A stretch of 10,465 bases of DNA from Micrococcaceae bacterium (GCA_003486025.1 DNHA01000001.1:1-10465), one strand, 5' to 3'. Counted from the first letter of the stretch, positions 1 through 7,195 are shown. Made by a program: numbers and translations. The notes: generated by a model from the sequence alone, not told the origin.

Positions 1-1008
1 GAGCTAGTGGTGGTTGGGGCAATGCTTGCAATTCTCTGCGGCTTGGCCCTGCGCTCGGTGGCACCGAATACGTGGGTATTCTTCATCTTCACCGCACTGG
101 CGCTTGCCGGGATTGCGGTGGGAAATATTCTGATGCCGGTGCTCGTCAAACGCTGGTTCCCCACAAAGATTGGTCTGGTCACCGGCTCGTACACCACCGC
201 TGTGGCACTCGGTGCCTCCGTCGTTGCGGCGGTTGCGGTTCCCGTTAATGACGCAGTCGGTGGCGCCTGGCGAGGCGGCCTGGCCCTGTGGGCCATCCCC
301 GCATTGATTGCGACGCTGATCTGGGTAGTGGTGTATTTCGGCTTGCGCAATCAGATCACCGGCCTTCAAATGCCGGTGCCCAAGACGCAGAGCTCCGCTG
401 ATGCAATGGGACCAATGAGCCGGAATTCGACGGCCTGGTGGATTGCGCTGTTCTTCGGTGCGCAATCGACCGTCGCCTACATTTTGATGGGGTGGGCGCC
501 GAAGATCTTTACCGACTTCGGAGTTGATCCGGCCTATGCCGGAGCGTTGCTCGGCGTGATTCTTGGTGTGGGTGTTCCGCTGTCATTCATCATGCCTGCC
601 CTTGCGGCGAAGTTTGCCCATCAAGGTCCATTGGTGATCATCAACGGAATTGCCGGGATAGCGGCAATTGCCGGACTGCTGATTGCTCCGGTCGAAGGCG
701 CGTTCATCTGGGCGGTACTTCTCGGTATCTGCGGTTCGAGCTTCCCCTTGGCCTTGACGATGATTGGTCTGAAAGCGCACACGGCCGCCGGAGTGAGCAA
801 GCTTTCGACCTTCGGGCAGTCCATTGGATACCTGATTGCCATCCCTGGCCCATTCCTCGTGGGCGCATTGCATGAAACCACCGATTCCTGGACTTTGCCG
901 ATATTACTCATTGCAGCGCTGATCCTCTTTCAAACCTATACCGGGATTATGGCTGGCAGGCCCCGCTTCGTGGAGGACCACGGGGCACCAACCCGCGTTG
1001 CTGCCTGA
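1..1008 (+). CDS. MFS transporter, CynX/NimT-like, 5' end cut off by window edge
   Basis: The frame is open from base 1, so the true start lies upstream; 335 residues are visible. The protein is almost entirely hydrophobic helices separated by short polar loops, about ten membrane segments, as in a 12-helix major facilitator lacking its first one or two helices. The stretch around residues 39-62 (GNILMPVLVKRWFP, then a TGSYTTA-type helix) resembles the CynX/NimT branch (cyanate and 2-nitroimidazole transporters), whose members are about 400 residues long. A polar loop near residues 120-142 is probably the central cytoplasmic loop between the two six-helix halves. It would sit in the cytoplasmic membrane and act as a secondary transporter. 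The substrate cannot be read from the sequence; CynX-like annotation in actinobacteria does not imply cyanate. The next gene begins 86 bp downstream on the same strand. I see no strong terminator between them, so co-transcription is possible. Confidence 0.85.
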   Translation, partial: ELVVVGAMLAILCGLALRSVAPNTWVFFIFTALALAGIAVGNILMPVLVKRWFPTKIGLVTGSYTTAVALGASVVAAVAVPVNDAVGGAWRGGLALWAIPALIATLIWVVVYFGLRNQITGLQMPVPKTQSSADAMGPMSRNSTAWWIALFFGAQSTVAYILMGWAPKIFTDFGVDPAYAGALLGVILGVGVPLSFIMPALAAKFAHQGPLVIINGIAGIAAIAGLLIAPVEGAFIWAVLLGICGSSFPLALTMIGLKAHTAAGVSKLSTFGQSIGYLIAIPGPFLVGALHETTDSWTLPILLIAALILFQTYTGIMAGRPRFVEDHGAPTRVAA

Positions 1009-1094
1009 GTTCATTAAGAGCCAATGAGTCGCTCCGAGTGCTTTGGACTGCGGATCTCCCGGAGAACATGCCGCAGGAGACATAGACTGAAAGC

Positions 1095-2279
1095 GTGGAA
1101 GAAAAAGGCAGCCTGCGCATCCAAAGCATTCTCTGGGCAGCGGCCATATTTCTGGCCGTGATGCTCCTGTCTCTGGTGGGTAAACCAGCTAGCGGTCAGC
1201 AAGAAATGACCGCTGCGTCTCTGGTGACCGCTGGGGCATTCGCCGTTGGCTTCGGCGTTCTCAGTGTCTTGAGGCATCGATTTGCGCGCACCACCTGGCT
1301 GCTAGCCGGACTGGGTATCTGTGCGTGGTTGCTGTTGGCCATGCCTCGAATTGCGATACTTCCACCGATGCTGTTCTTTCTCGCTGTGCTCACCTTGGCG
1401 GGGCACCGCATGGCGTCCTATCTTGGAGCCCTGGCGGTTCTCCTCGTGATGGGTGCGGCGCGCTTGGCGCAGGGGGCATCCTTCCAAGACCTCTTTGACT
1501 TTGAATTATTGGCCTACGCCTCGTTAGCAGCGCTGGCTATTCTTTATGCCCAGTTGCGCACCACCCGAGAGGTGGTGCTAGAACATCAACGACGTGTCCG
1601 GCAGTTTGCCGAGCGGACCTCAGAGGCCGAAAAGGAGCAAGGGCGGATATTGCACCGCTCCAAGGTTTCCTACCAGCTGCATGACGAGTTGGCGCATAAT
1701 CTAGCGGTAGCTTCCTTGCATACCAATGCCGCGTTGGATGCTTCGTCTACCGATACACGCACGGCGTTGAGCTTGATCCACGTTCGGCAGGCGGTGAGCG
1801 GAGCGATGACCGCGCTGCGCAGAGCCTTCGATACGTTGGGCCAGCAAGAAGACCCCGAAGAACTCACTGCAACCCTTGAAGATGTTGAACGAATCGCCGC
1901 TTCGCTGCGGGATACCGGCATTGAAGTTGATATCCACAGCTCGGGTCTGGGCCAGACGGAGAGCTTCCCGCAACTCGCCATGAGAATAATTCGCGAAGCA
2001 GCCACGAACGCGGTCAAGCATGCTGATCCCACCCAAATGGTGATCTGGATCAAGGAAGAAGCCGACGAAAGCCAACCGCCGTACTGGGTAGTTTCGGTAC
2101 GCAATAACGGTGTCCGCCCCGTGCATTCGCAGACTCCCAACGGGCAGGGCCTAGCCCGCTTGCGGGCCTTGACTGAGGCCGAAGGCGGGACCATGGAATG
2201 GGGCCGGCTGGCAACAAACTTCCTGCTTTCGGCCACCGTCCGAAAAGACGTTGATGAAAACCCGGGACGAAATTCCTAG
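1095..2279 (+). CDS. Membrane sensor histidine kinase, HPK7 (NarX/DesK-like) class
   Basis: 394 residues from a GTG start. The N-terminal part holds about six membrane helices (roughly residues 11-28, 40-59, 67-83, 85-102, 107-123, 135-153) with almost no extracellular loop, so it may sense something in or at the membrane. A polar, coiled-coil-like linker (155-190) leads to a HisKA_3 dimerisation helix with phospho-acceptor His196 in YQLHDELAHNL. The GHKL ATPase domain shows the N box with Asn305 (REAATNAVKH), a degenerate adenine-contact motif VRNNG (333-339) and the G box NGQGLARL (349-356). In this class the C-terminus phosphorylates a NarL/LuxR-type response regulator, but none is encoded next to it here. 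Start: GTG at 1095 has AGGAGA 14 bases upstream, rather far, and a TANNNT hexamer (TAGACT, 1083-1088) only 6 bases upstream, so the mRNA could be leaderless. Signal and target are unknown. Confidence 0.9.
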   Translation: MEEKGSLRIQSILWAAAIFLAVMLLSLVGKPASGQQEMTAASLVTAGAFAVGFGVLSVLRHRFARTTWLLAGLGICAWLLLAMPRIAILPPMLFFLAVLTLAGHRMASYLGALAVLLVMGAARLAQGASFQDLFDFELLAYASLAALAILYAQLRTTREVVLEHQRRVRQFAERTSEAEKEQGRILHRSKVSYQLHDELAHNLAVASLHTNAALDASSTDTRTALSLIHVRQAVSGAMTALRRAFDTLGQQEDPEELTATLEDVERIAASLRDTGIEVDIHSSGLGQTESFPQLAMRIIREAATNAVKHADPTQMVIWIKEEADESQPPYWVVSVRNNGVRPVHSQTPNGQGLARLRALTEAEGGTMEWGRLATNFLLSATVRKDVDENPGRNS

Positions 2280-2372
2280 TATCCCGCTGGACGCTCAATT
2301 CCACTAGTGAGCGGTGAATCGGCCCGCCTCTAGCCCGGTGGCCAATCCCGGCGTAGAGTGAAGGCACGATTT

Positions 2373-2405
2373 GGCGGGGCCACGGCGAGCACGTTGCGGC
2401 CCGCC
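2373..2405 (+). promoter_or_regulatory. Possible leader hairpin upstream of the small cysteine protein gene
   Basis: GGCGGGGCC (2373-2381) can pair with GGCCCGCC (2398-2405), leaving one bulged G and a 16-base loop. The 3' arm ends 6 bases before the GGGAGG ribosome site of the small gene at 2423. If transcribed, the hairpin would flank the ribosome site and could affect translation. No T tract follows, so it is not a conventional terminator. It could also be chance in GC-rich DNA. Confidence 0.3.
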
Positions 2406-2422
2406 CACACTGGGAGGTCGAA

Positions 2423-2587
2423 ATGGGAGATTTTCGGGCATACACCATGGAAGAGCGGGCTACGTATTTGGCACCGTCTTGTGCACGCTGCGGTCAGCAC
2501 CGCCACGTAGTGTGGGAAAAAGTTGAGGGAACCGAAACATACCTGCCCCGCGACTCCGGTTGCTCCAACGAAGCTTGCACCGCATAG
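2423..2587 (+). CDS. Small four-cysteine, zinc-ribbon-like protein, unknown function (54 aa)
   Basis: A short gene that length-filtered gene callers would miss. It starts at ATG 2423 with a near-ideal ribosome site, GGGAGG at 2412-2417, 5 bases before the start. The 54-residue product begins MGDFRAYTMEERATYLAPSC and is mostly polar. Four cysteines form two pairs: C20-x2-C23 (CARC, followed by GQHRH with His26 and His28) and C47-x4-C52 (GCSNEAC close to the end). This spacing suggests one metal site, most likely a small zinc ribbon, and the sequence between the pairs (VVWEKVEGTETYLPRDS) would fit a beta-hairpin. There is no signal peptide or membrane segment, so it should be cytoplasmic. It ends 14 bp before the end of the convergent IclR gene. 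I do not recognise the family; a nucleic-acid-binding or regulatory role is only a guess. The ribosome site and cysteine pattern make it likely a real gene. Confidence 0.7.
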   Translation: MGDFRAYTMEERATYLAPSCARCGQHRHVVWEKVEGTETYLPRDSGCSNEACTA

Positions 2588-2601
2588 CGAGTCAGCTGCC
2601 T

Positions 2602-3267
2602 TTAGGCCCGCACGCCCAAGCTGGCGGAGATCCGCGCGGAAGCGGCGGTAAGTTTCAGAGCCACATGATGCTGATCCAACTCCTGCGACAGGTAAATCAC
2701 CGCAATTGCCCCGGGTTTATTCTGCGGCAGGTTGACCGGAACCGCGATTGAGGTCAGTCCCGGGATGACCTCGTCATAGCTGAACTCGTAGTCCTGTGCG
2801 GGGTACTGATCCGGGTTGAGCTGGGAACGGATCACGCGTCCCGGGGCACCGTTGTCGATAGGATGCCGGGTTCCTGGACGTTGTGCCACGGTGGCATCTG
2901 CATGACGTGGTTCGGCGGTGCTCAACGTGACCGCAGCTTCTCCGTCGAAGACTACTAATAACGCGGTCATCTGCAGCTCGTCCGAGAGCGTGGCCAGATG
3001 CGGGGTGGCGGCTGCCTGCAAAGACTTCGAAGCATTGCGCGCTAAGGCACCGAGCCGTGCTCCCAGTTCCAGATCTCCTGCGGGCGTACGCTCCACAAAG
3101 CCATACTGCTCGAAGGTCTTCACCAGCCGATATGCCATGGAGCGGTGAATCCCCAGTTTTTCTGCCAATTCGGCCACGGTCAATGGGCTGGAGGATTCTC
3201 CAATGAGCGTGAGTGCTTTGAGTCCGCGGCCCAGTGTCTGGGATCCGCCTTCGGTAGTTTTAGTCAT
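2602..3267 (-). CDS. IclR-family transcriptional regulator
   Basis: 221 residues from ATG at 3267, a little shorter than the usual 240-270. Residues 10-70 form the IclR winged helix-turn-helix: a first helix (GRGLKALTLIGE), then LTVAELAEKLGIHRSMAYRLVKTFEQYGFVER with the recognition helix at about 40-50. From residue 75 onward is the effector-binding domain, with the typical TSIAVPV strand followed by GAIAVIYLS. Members bind palindromic operators as dimers or tetramers and respond to small, often aromatic, acids; many control catabolic operons encoded divergently. Here the divergent neighbour is the FAD aromatic hydroxylase at 3426, 158 bp away, so that gene is the obvious target. The frame stays open to a TTG at 3342, but the extra 25 residues do not look like an IclR N-terminus, so I chose ATG 3267. 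Its ribosome site is weak (GAAAAG). Activator versus repressor cannot be told from sequence. Confidence 0.9.
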   Translation of the reverse strand: MTKTTEGGSQTLGRGLKALTLIGESSSPLTVAELAEKLGIHRSMAYRLVKTFEQYGFVERTPAGDLELGARLGALARNASKSLQAAATPHLATLSDELQMTALLVVFDGEAAVTLSTAEPRHADATVAQRPGTRHPIDNGAPGRVIRSQLNPDQYPAQDYEFSYDEVIPGLTSIAVPVNLPQNKPGAIAVIYLSQELDQHHVALKLTAASARISASLGVRA

Positions 3268-3353
3268 TTTTAGTCTTTTCGCCGTGCACTGAAACGCGTT
3301 GTGGCCGCCATGATGTGATCTGCGTCTTGCTCTGGAGGTCAAGGATAGCTACG

Positions 3354-3383
3354 ATTGTATCTATAGTTACAACAGTGTCGCAA
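3354..3383 (-). promoter_or_regulatory. Candidate promoter of the IclR regulator gene
   Basis: Reading the minus strand, TTGCGA (3383-3378) and TACAAT (3359-3354, five of six bases of TATAAT) are separated by 18 bases, a plausible sigma-70-type pair. The -10 element lies inside the left arm of the inverted repeat, so a protein bound there would block it; this suggests autoregulation. The leader to ATG 3267 would be about 80 bases. Confidence 0.4.
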
Positions 3384-3396
3384 CTATAGAGACAAT
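3367..3396 (+). promoter_or_regulatory. Candidate promoter of the aromatic hydroxylase gene
   Basis: Mirror image of the regulator promoter: TTACAA (3367-3372), an 18-base gap, then GACAAT (3391-3396) in the right arm of the repeat. The -35 is poor (three of six) and the -10 four of six, which would suit an activator-dependent promoter. The leader would be about 20 bases, leading into AAGGAG (3415-3420) 5 bases before ATG 3426. Confidence 0.35.
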
Positions 3397-3425
3397 ACAG
3401 TGTGCGGCATTCCTAAGGAGTAAAA

Positions 3426-5330
3426 ATGCAGATCCATCACAAAGGCTATGTTTCCGGCGATCCACGCGTGAAGCCAGCTGCCGGCTACGGCATCGACCGC
3501 TCGGAAGAAATCCCCGATGAGATGGATGTGCTGATCGTTGGAACCGGCCCGGCTGCCGCGGTAGTCGCAGCCCAGCTCTCCCGCTTTCCCAGCGTTAATG
3601 CGCGCGCCATTGAGGTCCGTCCGGGCCGGCTGCAGGTAGGCCAGGCCGACGGAATCCAAGCGCGCTCGGTAGAAACTTTCCAGGCCTTCGGTTTCGCCAA
3701 CGAGGTCATCGATGAGTCCTACCGCAATGTGGAGATGTGCTTCTGGACCCCGGATCCGCAGAATCCGGAAAACATCATCCGCCACTCACGGGCCGCTGAT
3801 GATTCCACCGGCATGAGCGAATTCCCGCATATCTACGTAAACCAGGCTCGAATTCTGGACTATTTCCTGCGCGACGCCGAGCGCGCACCGGGCAAGATCA
3901 CCCCGGACTACGGCGTGGAGTACCTGGACTGCGAAATCGATCCGGAAGCCGAATTCCCAGTCACCGCACGCATCAAATATGTAGCCGGTGAACGCTCCGG
4001 GCAAGAACGCAAGGTCAAGGCAAAGTACCTTGTCGGTGGCGACGGTGCCCGCAGTGCGGTACGACGCTCATTGGGCCACAAGCTGCACGGTGATGCCTCA
4101 CTGCACGCTTGGGGCGTCATGGATATCATGCTGAACACCGATTTCCCTGATATCCAGGTGAAATGCTCAATTCAGTCTCATGAAGCAGGCAATATCCTGT
4201 TGATTCCACGCGAGGGCGGCTACCTGGTGCGCGTGTACGTGGACCTGGGTGAACTGACCGCCGAGGACGCCGGAGCGATTCGCAATACTCCGGTAGAAGA
4301 CATTATTGCCACCGCGAACCGGATTGTGCACCCTTACAGCTTCGACGTGAAGTCCGTCGCCTGGTTCTCCGTTTACGAAGTTGCCCACCGCATCACCGAC
4401 GGCTTCGACGACGTCGCCGATGATGAACGCGGCACCCGTGCACCGCACGCATTCATCATGGGCGATGCCTGCCATACCCACTCGGCGAAGGCCGGTCAGG
4501 GCATGAATGTCTCCATCCAGGATGGCTTCAACCTCGGCTGGAAACTCGCCGCCGTACTGGAAGGCCGCGCCCCGGAGGCACTGCTGGACACCTACGCCGA
4601 AGAGCGCAAGGTGATCGCGCAGAACCTGATCAACTTCGACAAGGAATGGTCCTCGTTGATGGCCAAGCCGGTCGAGGAATGGGAAGACCCCGATGAGCTG
4701 GAACGCTACTACGTGAGCACCATGGAATTCCCTGCCGGGTTCATGACTCAATACACCGAATCGGCAATCACCACCGGTCTGGAGCACCAGGATCTGGCTC
4801 CGGGCTTCCCGGTGGGTAAACGCTTCAAATCCGCTGAGGTCATCCGCCGTGCCGATAACCGCTGGCGCCACCTTGGCCATCTCCATGAAGCAGATGGCCG
4901 CTGGCGCGTCTACGCTTTCGCCGACGAAGCGGCTCCGGCACTGGATGGCACACCGATGGCTGACTTCGCCGCATGGTGGAGCCAAGATGCTGCCTCGCCG
5001 CGCAATCTGTATACACCGGCCGGCGTGGACGAGGACGCGGTCTTTGATCTGAAAGCCATCTACCAGCAGGATTACACCGACGTTGAGCTGCATGATGTTC
5101 CCAAGGCCTTCCAGCCGGTGAAGGTGCCTTTCGGCCTGCATGACATCAACCAGGTCTTTGCTGCCGGGCATGGCCGCGATATCTTCCGGGACCGTGAGAT
5201 CAGCAAGGAAGGCGCCATCGTGGTGGTCCGTCCGGATCAGTATGTTGCCGGGATCTTCCCGTTGTCCGCGCACCAGGAAGTCGCAGACTTCTTTGCAGGG
5301 AATATGACCGCAGTGGAAGCCGGCAAGTAA
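3426..5330 (+). CDS. mobA: FAD-dependent aromatic hydroxylase, probably 3-hydroxybenzoate 4-monooxygenase (MobA-like)
   Basis: 634 residues; ATG 3426 is preceded by AAGGAG at ideal spacing. It belongs to the PheA/TfdB class of flavoprotein monooxygenases: N-terminal Rossmann FAD motif (VGTGPAA, residues 38-44), DG motif (GGDGARS, 204-210), GD motif with ribityl-binding Asp347 (MGDACHTHSAKAGQGMN), and a C-terminal thioredoxin-like domain from about 440. From memory of Comamonas testosteroni MobA (639 residues), similarity runs end to end, including GQADGI, SEFPH, LIPREGG and VVRPDQYVA. The substrate-site residues I recall there (Asp75, His135, Lys247, Tyr271) are matched by Asp75, His135, Lys246 and Tyr271. 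The expected reaction is 3-hydroxybenzoate + NADPH + O2 to protocatechuate. Oddity: the third glycine of GxGxxG is Ala44. No ring-cleavage genes are in view. The divergent IclR gene probably regulates it. Alternative: phenol 2-monooxygenase or another hydroxybenzoate hydroxylase. Confidence 0.88.
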   Translation: MQIHHKGYVSGDPRVKPAAGYGIDRSEEIPDEMDVLIVGTGPAAAVVAAQLSRFPSVNARAIEVRPGRLQVGQADGIQARSVETFQAFGFANEVIDESYRNVEMCFWTPDPQNPENIIRHSRAADDSTGMSEFPHIYVNQARILDYFLRDAERAPGKITPDYGVEYLDCEIDPEAEFPVTARIKYVAGERSGQERKVKAKYLVGGDGARSAVRRSLGHKLHGDASLHAWGVMDIMLNTDFPDIQVKCSIQSHEAGNILLIPREGGYLVRVYVDLGELTAEDAGAIRNTPVEDIIATANRIVHPYSFDVKSVAWFSVYEVAHRITDGFDDVADDERGTRAPHAFIMGDACHTHSAKAGQGMNVSIQDGFNLGWKLAAVLEGRAPEALLDTYAEERKVIAQNLINFDKEWSSLMAKPVEEWEDPDELERYYVSTMEFPAGFMTQYTESAITTGLEHQDLAPGFPVGKRFKSAEVIRRADNRWRHLGHLHEADGRWRVYAFADEAAPALDGTPMADFAAWWSQDAASPRNLYTPAGVDEDAVFDLKAIYQQDYTDVELHDVPKAFQPVKVPFGLHDINQVFAAGHGRDIFRDREISKEGAIVVVRPDQYVAGIFPLSAHQEVADFFAGNMTAVEAGK

Positions 5331-5340
5331 GACAGAATCG

Positions 5341-5387
5341 AAGCCGCCGGGGCTAGCTGCATAACGCAGCTGGCCTCGGCGGCTTTT
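5341..5387 (+). terminator. Rho-independent terminator of the hydroxylase gene
   Basis: Arms 5341-5360 and 5366-5385 pair over 20 bp, with only two G-U pairs and no bulges, around a five-base loop (ATAAC). A TTTT run (5384-5387) ends the structure. It begins 10 bases after the hydroxylase stop codon. The next gene starts only 31 bases beyond it, so that gene probably has its own promoter. Confidence 0.93.
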
Positions 5388-5418
5388 GCTGTACCTGGAC
5401 CTTGGTAGCCTCGAAGCT

Positions 5419-6153
5419 ATGAACCAGCCCTTTGGAATGCTCCCGGTGCGCCAGATCCACGAAGATCGTCAATCACCGGCGGATCGCAACGTGTGGCCCG
5501 CGACGATTCCTGCGGTACGCCAGATCCTCGATGACGGACTGGATCTATCGCAGCTGACAATTTTCGTCGGTCAAAACGGTGCCGGAAAGTCGACACTGGT
5601 CGAGGCGATTGCTGAAGCCTTTGGACTGAACGTAGAAGGCGGCACGCAGAATTCCCGCCACCAAAGATATGACAATGGTTCCGCGCTGGCCGAGCACCTG
5701 CACTTAGTGCGCGGTGCTGGAGCATCAGGCGCCGGAGTGTTCCTCCGCGCCGAAACAATGCATGGGCACTTCGCGTACCTGGAAGATCTGGATCGCGAAG
5801 ACCACAAGAAACGCGGACTGCACAATTTGCAGAGCCACGGTGAATCATTCATTGAATTCTTCACCTCGCGTTCTGCGGTTAACGGACTCTGGGTCTTTGA
5901 CGAAGCCGAATCGGCGCTGTCTTTCGAAGGCAGCCTCACGCTGCTCTCGCATATCTCAGACTTGCTGGCCACGGGGTCCCAAGTAGTGCTCTCCACGCAC
6001 TCGCCAATCCTTGCTTCGCTGCCGGGAGCTGACATTTATGAGGTCGGGGAGTGGGGACTGCGTCCTTCGACCTATGACGAGCTGGAAATGGTGCGTAACT
6101 GGCGGTTGTTCTTGGATGCTCCGGGCAGGTTCCTGCGCCACTTAGTGAACTAG
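5419..6153 (+). CDS. Stand-alone ABC/SMC-type AAA ATPase (COG3910-like)
   Basis: 244 residues from ATG 5419; the frame runs further upstream into the preceding terminator, so earlier starts are unlikely. Motifs in order: Walker A GQNGAGKST (residues 51-59), an ABC-signature-like SHGES (139-143), Walker B with acidic pair LWVFDEAES (157-164, Asp161-Glu162), and a switch histidine in STHSP (His194) followed by a typical C-terminal strand. No membrane segment, nuclease or coiled-coil arm is present, so it is a compact soluble ATPase like the predicted ATPases grouped in COG3910 (assignment from memory). The biological role of that group is not established. No ribosome site is visible; TAGCCT (5406-5411), a TANNNT hexamer, lies 7 bases before the ATG, consistent with a leaderless mRNA. 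It is convergent with the metallo-hydrolase gene, 25 bp between stops, with no obvious functional link. Confidence 0.85.
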   Translation: MNQPFGMLPVRQIHEDRQSPADRNVWPATIPAVRQILDDGLDLSQLTIFVGQNGAGKSTLVEAIAEAFGLNVEGGTQNSRHQRYDNGSALAEHLHLVRGAGASGAGVFLRAETMHGHFAYLEDLDREDHKKRGLHNLQSHGESFIEFFTSRSAVNGLWVFDEAESALSFEGSLTLLSHISDLLATGSQVVLSTHSPILASLPGADIYEVGEWGLRPSTYDELEMVRNWRLFLDAPGRFLRHLVN

Positions 6154-6178
6154 GAACCTTGGCCAGAAGCGTTTTGAG

Positions 6179-7123
6179 TCAGGCCTTCGCAGCGTGAGCG
6201 CGACGTCGATAAGCTTCCATTGATGTGAAGAACGGGGACGGTTCCAGCGTTGGGTCGCCCTGATAGCTCATGGCTTGGGCGACGGTGGCGAACGGCGCGT
6301 AAGGGGAGCCCTCGAGCTGCGCGGTAGTAGCTGGACGATCATCAAAAGCCTGCGAGATGCGTGATTCAATTTCAAGGCTTTCGTTCAGCACCTGTTGTGC
6401 CAGAAGGGCATCCAGTTCTACTTCGTAGGGAATCCCTTCGCTATTGCGGTAGCGGTGTCCGAGGAAGAGCCGGGCAGGTGCAACCTCATCACGCAGTTTT
6501 ATCAGTGATTCGCGGTAGGCTTGCGGATCTTCGAAGCCGGGGAAGCCGTTCGCAGCACCCATGATCTGCACGGTATCACCGACAAACACGTCTTTCTGTC
6601 CAAGGATTTCATAAGCCACCGAGCCAGGGGTGTGTCCCGGGGTGTGGTGCACCTTGATGCGTACTCCATCTCCGAGGTCGAGGATTTCCCCGCCGCGTAC
6701 CAGCATCGTGGGTTCAAATTCGCCGGAGATCGCCTCCTTGGCCATCGCGTTTTGCGAACTGACTCCCTGCGGGTCATTGAGGTATTGCTCGCGGAAATCG
6801 ACGTACTTATCCACGTGGGCTTTGCGGGTGCGCAGCAGATCCGCATCTGCTGCATGGATGACCACCTGCGCTTTGCGTCCGGTCATTTCCCAGAGCGCGT
6901 AGGCGCCCCCCATGTGGTCAATGTGTCCGTGGGTGAGCAGTATCCAGCGTACGTCTTGGATTTTGCGGCCGATGTCTTCCAGTGCCGGGGCCATGCCCGT
7001 TTCCGGGGAGAGGGTCACTCCGGTGTCGATAATGGCAGGCTGCGGTGCATCGATGAAATAGCTGTACAGGCCAAAGCGGCCCCAGGGGGAGACCAGTGTG
7101 TGTATGGGGGTGGGAGTGCTCAT
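6179..7123 (-). CDS. Metallo-beta-lactamase-fold hydrolase (glyoxalase II-like)
   Basis: 314 residues from ATG 7123, chosen because GAGGAG (7136-7131, minus strand) sits 7 bases before it; the frame extends 30 codons upstream, but that part looks non-coding. The metal-binding set of the fold is complete: HGHIDH (His65, His67, Asp69, His70), His164 in HHTPGHTPGS, Asp183 in VFVGDT and His223 in LFLGHR, implying a dinuclear zinc (or iron/manganese) centre. Residues 1-225 form the alpha/beta-beta/alpha core; the remaining ~90 residues are helical and may form a lid or dimer contact. No signal peptide, so cytoplasmic. The family includes thioesterases, lactonases and glyoxalase II; the substrate is not predictable. 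It is divergent from the CocE-type hydrolase with a shared 188-bp spacer, so the two may act on related compounds under common control. Confidence 0.9.
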   Translation of the reverse strand: MSTPTPIHTLVSPWGRFGLYSYFIDAPQPAIIDTGVTLSPETGMAPALEDIGRKIQDVRWILLTHGHIDHMGGAYALWEMTGRKAQVVIHAADADLLRTRKAHVDKYVDFREQYLNDPQGVSSQNAMAKEAISGEFEPTMLVRGGEILDLGDGVRIKVHHTPGHTPGSVAYEILGQKDVFVGDTVQIMGAANGFPGFEDPQAYRESLIKLRDEVAPARLFLGHRYRNSEGIPYEVELDALLAQQVLNESLEIESRISQAFDDRPATTAQLEGSPYAPFATVAQAMSYQGDPTLEPSPFFTSMEAYRRRAHAAKA

Positions 7124-7195
7124 CTTTTCTCTCCTCGAAAGTTGGGCCAATGCCCACGGTATTCCAGCTACCGGCGGCCATGCCAGCGGCAAGGG

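Larger units (their letters stand above)
3354..3396. promoter_or_regulatory. Long inverted repeat, probable operator between IclR gene and hydroxylase
   Basis: ATTGTATCTATAGTT (3354-3368) and AACTATAGAGACAAT (3382-3396) are inverted copies, 14 of 15 positions pairing, with a 13-base spacer. Each arm contains the hexamer palindrome CTATAG (3361-3366, 3384-3389), and the two centres are 23 bp apart, about two helical turns, so two dimers could bind the same face. The left half-site is itself near-palindromic (GTA-T-CTATAG-T-TAC, 3357-3370). IclR regulators often bind such paired palindromes in divergent promoters. That IclR at 2602-3267 binds here is an inference from position. Confidence 0.75.

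Noticed and set aside
2292..2313. CGCTCA/TGAGCG hairpin after the kinase gene as a terminator
   Set aside because: Only 6 bp, 10-base loop and no T tract; too weak to call.
2280..2422. Response regulator or its remnant downstream of the kinase
   Set aside because: No frame with receiver or LuxR motifs can be read; the region is non-coding.
3268..3342. TTG start extending the IclR protein by 25 residues
   Set aside because: The added residues are basic and unlike IclR N-termini; the family start motif fits ATG 3267.
4167..5273. 368-codon open frame on the minus strand inside the hydroxylase gene
   Set aside because: It is antisense to a gene with clear end-to-end family similarity; composition reflects the codon bias of the plus-strand gene and no domain is recognisable.
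5386..5418. TTG start of the ATPase within the terminator T run
   Set aside because: Translation from inside the terminator is implausible; ATG 5419 gives a normal N-terminus.
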